Part shown: piece after piece, positions 58,022 to 64,000 of the stretch
How the letters are laid out: every line of letters starts with the position of its first letter
Position numbering within the stretch: the stretch's first letter is position 1
Assembly (NCBI GenBank): GCA_038501785.1
Contig: JBAMJR010000090.1
Span: 1,199,001 to 1,263,000, forward strand
Direction: 5' to 3'
Source: Myoxocephalus aenaeus
Lineage: Eukaryota > Chordata > Actinopteri > Perciformes > Cottidae
Length of the DNA stretch: 64,000 nt
The notes under the pieces: model-generated
Databases searched by the model: none
Told to the model about the DNA's origin: nothing
What the model saw: the letters and a program-made list of their open reading frames with translations, nothing else
Translations under genes and position numbers: made by a program

Positions 58022-61000
58022 AGGCTCTAAGAAAGGTTTTGCAGGTTAAATAAAACTAAAAAAGAACATTATTCATGAGAAATAATGATATAATTGTCAA
58101 GGCTAAAAAAAACAGCTTCCTGTGTCTTTGTGTGTTTTTAGCAGCAGTCACAGACAAGAATGCGTGTGATGGAAGTGAAGACATAGAGACGATCCAGAGC
58201 CCGTACACTGACACATCTCAGCTCCGGATCACTAACATGGTGTACAAGGCTGTTTATGCAATAGCACATGCCATTCATAATGCAGTGTGTCAGGAAACAT
58301 ATTCTATCACACAGTGTGAAAAAGTCTCCAGCATAGAGTCCAAACAGGTCAGTAAAAACAAATTTGCTATACTGTACATTTTCCTAAATGAAATATTAAT
58401 TTAATTATACATTGTTTCATTCCTCCTCCTCTCCGTCTTCCACTTCTTCATCCTCACAGGTTCTCACTCAGTTGAAGAAAGTTAAGTTTTCTCAAAATGG
58501 TTATGATGTGTCATTTGATGCCAACGGGGATCCTGTGGCCACATATGAGCTGGTTAACTGGCAAAAAAGTGAGAGTGGCAGCATTGAGTTGGTGGCAGTA
58601 GGGCGCTACGATGCATCACTGCCGGTGGGCCAGGAACTCCATATCAACAGGAACCTCACCTGGGTGGAGGGTGGCACACAAGTAGGGAGCCCAAAATGTA
58701 TATTATAACATATTCAAATTTCAAATTTGGTGACATGTGTCTTTGGTCCCTGTTCCTCCAGTCCATACTGACTGTGAAGAGATTTGTTCTCAAATAACAG
58801 CATTTTCAGTCTGAAATCCCACTGTCCCACAAATGTTCCTTTGCTGAGGAATAGTAACAAAAAACAGGACTGTAACTTTGGAAGATAACTGCTTGATTTG
58901 TCCAATCCAGACTGCTGAGGCCTCATTTTGGCTTTAGCTGAACTTTAGAATGTATTTATGGCACAACTATGGAAGTTTTCCACCAGCATCTGCATTGACA
59001 AAACACACATACTCATAGTGACATGCAAGTTATGTTTTTAGACAGACTTGAAAAGAATCTGAACCTATTCTTGAATCCTCAGAGCTTTGAAGCACATCTG
59101 AATATGTTTGACTTTGTTTGTCTATGTGTCTATGTGCCAGGTGCCTGTGTCAGTGTGCACTGACAGCTGTCCTCCAGGATCTCGTAAAGTGCTGCAGAAA
59201 GGAAAACCAACCTGCTGTTTTGATTGTATACCGTGTCCTGATGGAGAGATTAGCAATGCTACAGGTATTGTTTTTCCTACTGCAGATTATACAGAAACTG
59301 GCACATTTTAGAGGTGCTCCGTTCCTGATCCTATAGCATTTGGTTTTCTAATGCATACCTCTTGTCACCACCACTCAGGACCAAACACCAGACAAGGGTC
59401 AAAAGAGTATTTTCCATAGCTGATCAATTCACAAACAATGCCAAAAACTGCACCAAATGTCCATTTTCAAATATGAAATCAAACCTTGTTAGCACTTTAT
59501 AATAACTACACACTATTTAGCATTAGTAAAGCATAAGTAAACACTTAATTCATAATTTATAAAGCATTGTTCCAACATGCTCCTCCGTGAATCGCCACCT
59601 TAACGTGGTGGAGGAGTTTGAGTGGCTCAGTGATCCTGGGAGCTATGTTGTCTGGGGCGTCAGCCCCTGGTAGGGTCTCCCAAGGCAAACAGGTCTCGGG
59701 GGAGAGCCCAGACTAAGAGCGGTTCAAAAAACCCCGATGAATTACGGCCCACGGATTGTAGCAACCTCGCCCGGACAAGGGAAACCGGGGCACCCTCCCG
59801 GAGCCAGACCCAGGAGGGGAGCTCGTCAGCGAGCGTCTGGTGGCCGGGCTTTCGCCCATGGGGCCCGGTCGGGCTCAGCCCGAAGAAACATCATGGACCA
59901 GCAACCCTGTGGACTCACCACCCGCAGGGGGAAGCATCGGGGTCGGGTGCTATGTAGACCGGGCAGCGGGCCAGGCAGGAGACCTGGGCGAGCCGATCGC
60001 CGGCAGCATAGACTAGCTCTAGGGACGTGGAACGTCACCTCGCTAGCGGGGAAAGAGCCGGAGCTGGTGCGGGAGGTGGAGCGGTACCAGCTAGATATAG
60101 TTGGGCTCACCTCCACGCACAGCACGGGCTCTGGAACCAAGCTCCTGGAGAAGGGTTGGACTTTGTCCTTTTCTGGAGTTGCCCAGGGTGAGAGGCGCCG
60201 GGCGGGAGTGGGGATACTCACGAGCCCCCGGCTGAGCGCCGCTATGTTGGAGTTTTCCCCGGAGAACGAGAGGGTCGCCTCCCTGCGCCTACGGGTTGCG
60301 GGGAGTAAGGCTCTGACTGTTGTTTGTGCTTATGCACCGAACAGCATTTCAGAGTATCCGGCCTTCTTGGAGTCGGTGGGAGGGGTACTGGAAAGGGCCC
60401 CGCCTGCCGACTCCATAGTTCTCCTGGGAGACTTCAACGCTCACGTGGGCAATGACAGAGAAACCTGGCGGGGCGTGATTGGGAGGAACGGCTTGCCCGA
60501 TCTGAACCCGAACGGTGCTTTGTTGTTGGACTTCTGTGCTAGCCACAGTTTGTCCATAACAAACACCATGTTCGAGCATAAGGTGGCTCATAAGTGTACC
60601 TGGTACCAGAACACCTTAGGCCGGAGATCAATGATCGACTTTGTAGTCGTATCATCTGATCTGCGGCCGTATGTCTTGGACACTCGGGTGAAGAGAGGAG
60701 CAGAGCTGTCAACTGATCACCATCTGGTGGTGAGTTGGATCAGATGGCGGGGGAGTCGGCTAGAAAGACCTGGCAAGCCCAAACGTGTAGTGAGGGTGAA
60801 CTGGGAACGTCTGGCAGAGGATCCTGTCCGGGAGGTCTTCAACTCCCACCTCCGGAAGAGCTTCTCACAGATCCCGAGGGAGGCTGGGGACATGGAATCC
60901 GAGTGGACCATGTTCAAAGCCTCTATTGTGGACGCGGCCGTTAGGAGCTGTGGTCGGAAGGTCATCGGTGCCTGTCGTGGCGGCAACCCGAGAACCCGGT

Positions 61001-64000
61001 GGTGGACACCGGGGGTGAGGGAAGCCGTCAAACTGAAGAAGGAGGCCTTTCGGGCCTGGCTGGCCCAGGGGTCTCCTGAAGCAGCTGACAGGTACCGGCA
61101 AGCCAGAAGGGCTGCAGCTGCGAAGGTCGCGGATGCTAAAACTCGGGCATGGGAGGAGTTCGGGGAGGCCATGGAGAAGGACTTTCGGTTGGCCTCAAGG
61201 AAGTTCTGGCAAACCATCCGACGGCTCAGGAAGGGAAAGCAGGGCCTACCCCAGGCTGTTCTCAGCGTGGGGGGGGAACTGCTGACCCGGACTGTGGACA
61301 TCGTCGGGCGGTGGAAAGAGCACTTTGAGGAACTCCTAAACCCGGCCAACATGTCCCCTGGAGAGGGGGCAGCGCCTGAAGTCCTTGGGGTGGTTGCACC
61401 CATATCCCTGGCAGAGGTCACTAAGGTAGTCAAAAAGCTCCTTGGTGGCAAGGCGCCGGGGGTGGATGAGATTCGCCCTGAGATGCTGAAGGCGCTGGAC
61501 ATTGTTGGGCTGTCTTGGCTGACACGCCTTTGCAGTGTCGCATGGGGGTCGGGAACAGTGCCCATGGACTGGCAGACCGGGGTGGTGGTTCCCATCTTCA
61601 AGAAGGGGGACCGGAGAGTGTGCTCGAACTATCGTGGTATCACACTGCTCAGCCTCCCGGGAAAAGCTTATGCCAGGGTGCTGGAAAGGAGGCTCCGACC
61701 GCTTGTCGAACCTCAGATTCAAGACGAACAGTGTGGATTCCGTCCCGGCCGTGGAACAGTGGACCAGCTCTTTACCCTCGCAAGACTACTGGAGGGGTCC
61801 TGGGAGTTTGCCCAACCAGTCTACATGTGCTTTGTGGACTTGGAAAAGGCTTTCGACCGGGTCCCTCGGGGGGTTTTGTGGGGGGTGCTGCGGGAGTATG
61901 GGGTGCCGGACCCGTTGGCACGGGCCATCCGGTCTCTGTACGCCTGCAGTAGGAGCTGTGTTCGTATCCTCGGTAGTAAGTCAGACACGTTCCCGGTGGG
62001 TGTTGGTCTCCGCCAGGGCTGCCCTTTATCACCGGTCCTGTTCGTGACTTTCATGGACAGGATATCTAGGCGCAGCCAGGGGGCGGAGAAGATCCGGTTC
62101 GGGAATCTCGGGATCGCATCTCTGCTGTTCGCGGATGATGTGGTCCTGTTTGCTTCCTCGGACCGTGACCTCCAGCATTCACTGGGGCGTTTTGCAGCCG
62201 AGTGTGAAGCGGCAGGGATGAGCGTTAGCACCTCCAAATCTGAGGCCATGGTGCTCTGCCGGAAACCGGTGGACTGCTCCCTCCAGGTGGGGACAAACTG
62301 CCTACCCCAAGCGAAGGAGTTCAAGTATCTCGGGGTCTTGTTCACGAGTGAGGGTAAGGTGGAGCGTGAGATCGATAGGCGGATCGGTGCGGCTGCAGCA
62401 GTAAAACAGGCGCTGTACCGGTCCGTCTTGGTGAAGAGGGAGCTGAGCCGGAAGGCGAAGCTCTCCATTTACTGGTCGGTCTACGTTCCAACCCTCACCT
62501 ATGGTCACGAACTCTGGGTCGTGACCGAAAGAACGAGGTCTCGGATACAAGCGGCCGAAATGAGCTTCCTCCGTAGAGTGGCCGGGCTCAGCCTTAGAGA
62601 TAGGGTAAGGAGCTCGGACATCAGGAGGGAGCTTGGAGTCGAGTCGCTGCTCCTTCGTGTCGAAAGGAGTCAGCTGAGGTGGTTCGGGCATCTAGTCAGG
62701 ATGCCTCCTGGACGCCTCCCATTAGAGGTTTTCCAGGCACGTCCAACTGGTAGGAGGCCCCGGGGAAGACCGAGGACACGCTGGAGGGATTATATCTCCC
62801 GGCTGGCCTTGGAACGCCTCGGGGTCCCCCAGGATGAGCTGGAAAGTGTTGCGGGTGAGAGGGAAGCCTGGGTCGGCCTGCTGAACCTGCTGCCACCGCG
62901 ACCCGACCCCGGATAAGCGGTCGAAAATGGATGGATGGATGGATGTTCCAACATGAACACATTAGTAACTCATTAGTATGCAATTCAAAAACACAGTTAT
63001 GAATGTTTTATTCTTGATTAATAAACTTGACTATTATGCGTTTCATGATTAGGTTTTCATACTTTATAAATGATGGATTCCCCATTTGTAAATGAAGTAT
63101 TAAGGATTTATAGATGATTAATAAGATAATTTATAAAGTGTTAGTAAATTATAAATAAAATATTTCAATGTCATTTATTCATGCATTTATTTATACATAT
63201 AATTATTTAAATATGCACTAATGGTTAGGGACTATGTTAACATGTACTTTATAAACATGTTTTAATGCTGCAATTCATGATTAACTCAGGTAGTTACTAG
63301 TCGTTAGTTAAGTATTAGTTAAGTATGTTCTGTGACCTCATTTAAAGTGAGGACTATCTATGCTTTACAATGCATTTATAAATGACATTGAAAGGCCAGC
63401 AGTGCCGCAAAGCTAACATAACTCTCAGTTATCTTCACAACAGAAAAGGGAAATAGACACAACACAAAGTGATAAAGAACATCCATATGATGGTGATGGG
63501 GTTAAAAACATTTATAACTGTGTTTATGAATCGCAGTTACTAATGAGTGTTCATGTTGGAACAATGCTTTATAAATGATGAATTAAGTGTTTAGTCATGC
63601 TTTACTAATGCTAAATAGTGTGTACTTATTATAAAGTGCTAACCAAACCTTTTTCAGAACTGCATTTAATGTGATTAATGTTTGTTTTTATTTTTTCAGA
63701 TTCCCCTGATTGTTTCCCTTGCCCCAAGGAATTTTGGCCTAATGCAAAGAGAGACACTTGTCTCCCCAAGCCTGTAGAGTTTCTTTCCTTCAACGAGGCC
63801 CTAGGAATCATCCTGTCTGCATTCTCAGTTGGTGGTGCCTGTCTTGCCATTATAACAGCTGCTGTGTTCCACCGTCACAGGACATCCCCGATTGTCAGAG
63901 CCAACAACTCTGAGCTGAGCTTCCTGCTGCTCTTCTCTCTGACTCTCTGTTTCTTATGCTCATTGACTTTCATTGGAGAACCCTCTGAGTGGTCCTGCAT
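54587..64000 (+). CDS. V2R/OlfC class C olfactory GPCR, gene D (3' end cut by window)
   Basis: Fourth receptor. Exons: 54587-54897, 55249-55543, 55639-55928, 57073-57368, 58142-58347, 58460-58681, 59141-59264 and 63700 to the window edge (301 of an expected 905 nt). All visible exons are open and phased as in gene C. The visible part runs through the Venus-flytrap, the nine-Cys linker (VCTDSCPPGSRK) and TM1-TM2, to about residue 682. Residue 114 is Cys (ELRYSC) where A, B and C have Arg, in the conserved stretch before AMIFAIEEIN. Intron 7 (59265-63699) contains a hAT MITE shared with gene C and, inside that, a full-length LINE that C lacks. Whether the gene is intact depends on the rest of exon 8, outside the window. 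Confidence 0.92.
56131..56980. mobile_element. TTAGGGCTGGGCA MITE, left end lost, gene D intron 3
   Basis: Homologous to 30688-31406 in gene C. The right end TGCCCAGCCCTAA is kept and the left end replaced by TA repeat. It includes ~200 bp absent from C, so each paralog shows a different deletion of one ancestral insertion. Confidence 0.75.
56481..56582. repeat. 51-bp tandem duplication
   Basis: Two units (56481-56531, 56532-56582) starting CTGAACATGACAAAAGAAGG, with one substitution between them. Only in gene D. Confidence 0.92.
57960..58019. repeat. (TA)n microsatellite, gene D intron 4
   Basis: About 29 TA dinucleotides, paralogous to 32430-32490. Confidence 0.95.
59580..62943 (+). mobile_element. 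Full-length RTE/Rex3-like LINE
   Basis: A 12-bp target duplication TGTTCCAACATG lies at 59568-59579 and 62944-62955. The 157-nt 5' UTR contains three self-complementary segments: CTCCTCC/GGAGGAG at 59580-59616, GGGGC/GCCCC near 59655-59668, and GGG/CCC after it. One ORF, a very short 3' UTR and an (ATGG)n tail follow. The tail and the ORF type fit Rex3-like RTE elements; the clade was judged by eye. Lies in sense orientation in gene D intron 7. Confidence 0.92.
59737..62916 (+). CDS. LINE polyprotein: AP-like endonuclease and reverse transcriptase (1059 aa)
   Basis: Basic, Arg-rich N-terminus (1-90). Endonuclease ~91-335: GTWNVTSLAG, VVCAYAPNS, GDFNAHVG (231-238), RRSMIDFVV, STDHHLVV (Asp 327). 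Reverse transcriptase ~560-860: VVPIFKKGDR, NYRGITLLS, FRPGRGTVDQ, FVDLEKAFDRVPR (from 699), GLRQGCPLSPVLF, and the active site FADDVVLF (798-805). The C-terminal part holds EFKYLGVLFTSEGK and a region of short repeats of Arg (GRRPRGRPRTRW). No stop or frameshift, so it may be active. At the place where AP endonucleases carry a catalytic Glu the sequence reads GLTSTHS. In the cell it would nick DNA and prime reverse transcription on the target. Confidence 0.93.
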   Translation: MNYGPRIVATSPGQGKPGHPPGARPRRGARQRASGGRAFAHGARSGSARRNIMDQQPCGLTTRRGKHRGRVLCRPGSGPGRRPGRADRRQHRLALGTWNVTSLAGKEPELVREVERYQLDIVGLTSTHSTGSGTKLLEKGWTLSFSGVAQGERRRAGVGILTSPRLSAAMLEFSPENERVASLRLRVAGSKALTVVCAYAPNSISEYPAFLESVGGVLERAPPADSIVLLGDFNAHVGNDRETWRGVIGRNGLPDLNPNGALLLDFCASHSLSITNTMFEHKVAHKCTWYQNTLGRRSMIDFVVVSSDLRPYVLDTRVKRGAELSTDHHLVVSWIRWRGSRLERPGKPKRVVRVNWERLAEDPVREVFNSHLRKSFSQIPREAGDMESEWTMFKASIVDAAVRSCGRKVIGACRGGNPRTRWWTPGVREAVKLKKEAFRAWLAQGSPEAADRYRQARRAAAAKVADAKTRAWEEFGEAMEKDFRLASRKFWQTIRRLRKGKQGLPQAVLSVGGELLTRTVDIVGRWKEHFEELLNPANMSPGEGAAPEVLGVVAPISLAEVTKVVKKLLGGKAPGVDEIRPEMLKALDIVGLSWLTRLCSVAWGSGTVPMDWQTGVVVPIFKKGDRRVCSNYRGITLLSLPGKAYARVLERRLRPLVEPQIQDEQCGFRPGRGTVDQLFTLARLLEGSWEFAQPVYMCFVDLEKAFDRVPRGVLWGVLREYGVPDPLARAIRSLYACSRSCVRILGSKSDTFPVGVGLRQGCPLSPVLFVTFMDRISRRSQGAEKIRFGNLGIASLLFADDVVLFASSDRDLQHSLGRFAAECEAAGMSVSTSKSEAMVLCRKPVDCSLQVGTNCLPQAKEFKYLGVLFTSEGKVEREIDRRIGAAAAVKQALYRSVLVKRELSRKAKLSIYWSVYVPTLTYGHELWVVTERTRSRIQAAEMSFLRRVAGLSLRDRVRSSDIRRELGVESLLLRVERSQLRWFGHLVRMPPGRLPLEVFQARPTGRRPRGRPRTRWRDYISRLALERLGVPQDELESVAGEREAWVGLLNLLPPRPDPG

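Larger units (their letters stand above)
59488..63643. mobile_element. hAT-type MITE in gene D intron 7, split by a LINE
   Basis: Same insertion as in gene C: identical 8-bp duplication CAAACCTT (59480-59487, 63644-63651) and the same arms. The LINE at 59580-62943 sits in its left arm. Confidence 0.88.

Overview
This window looks like teleost fish DNA. It holds a cluster of vomeronasal type-2 receptor genes (V2R, called OlfC in fish: class C GPCRs expected to sense amino-acid-like odorants) set among fish-type transposable elements: an RTE/Rex3-like LINE with a GATG tail, Nimb-like and CR1/L2-like LINEs, piggyBac derivatives, hAT MITEs, Ty3/gypsy pieces, solo LTRs and a retroviral integrase remnant. 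No prokaryotic features are present.

Receptor layout. There are four full receptor gene models, each of eight exons whose lengths agree exactly (311, 295, 290, 296, 206, 222, 124 and 905 nt; 882 aa). Gene A (1-10581, minus) loses its last ~9 codons, including the stop, at the left window edge. Gene B (11354-16352, minus) and gene C (29091-35894, plus) are complete. Gene D (54587 to beyond 64000, plus) is cut in the last exon by the right edge. All reading frames and splice junctions I could check are intact. Three fragments of the seven-transmembrane exon lie at 17388-17588 (minus), 28042-28621 (plus) and 53480-54082 (plus). Each full gene has a CTATATAG TATA-like box about 40 nt upstream of the ATG and one or two copies of a TGACGTACAGTA element just upstream of that. 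C and D, with the truncated exon in front of each, are a segmental duplication; their introns align almost throughout.

TE layout. The strand switch between B (minus) and C (plus) falls in a TE island (17.6-28.0 kb). This island holds a LINE 3' fragment, a 45-bp minisatellite containing a solo LTR and a 2.0-kb piggyBac deletion derivative, a degenerate retroviral integrase, an array of short hairpin modules with two ~0.85-kb relatives, and an antisense gypsy element truncated in its reverse transcriptase. A second island (36-53 kb) is a nest of insertions in an old CR1/L2-like LINE: a solo LTR (itself holding a Nimb-like LINE), another solo LTR, a piggyBac MITE and a tRNA-derived SINE. It is followed by an internally deleted gypsy element carrying a third solo LTR, and by more piggyBac fragments. 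A full-length RTE/Rex3-like LINE with one intact 1059-codon ORF sits in gene D intron 7, and the paralogous intron of gene C preserves the empty site.

How it works together. The receptors should be plasma-membrane proteins of olfactory sensory neurons: a secreted-side Venus-flytrap ligand-binding domain, a nine-cysteine linker and a 7TM domain. The TEs are passengers, but they appear to have driven intron growth, exon loss and the inverted arrangement. Identifications come from motif recognition by eye; clade names for repeats are tentative.
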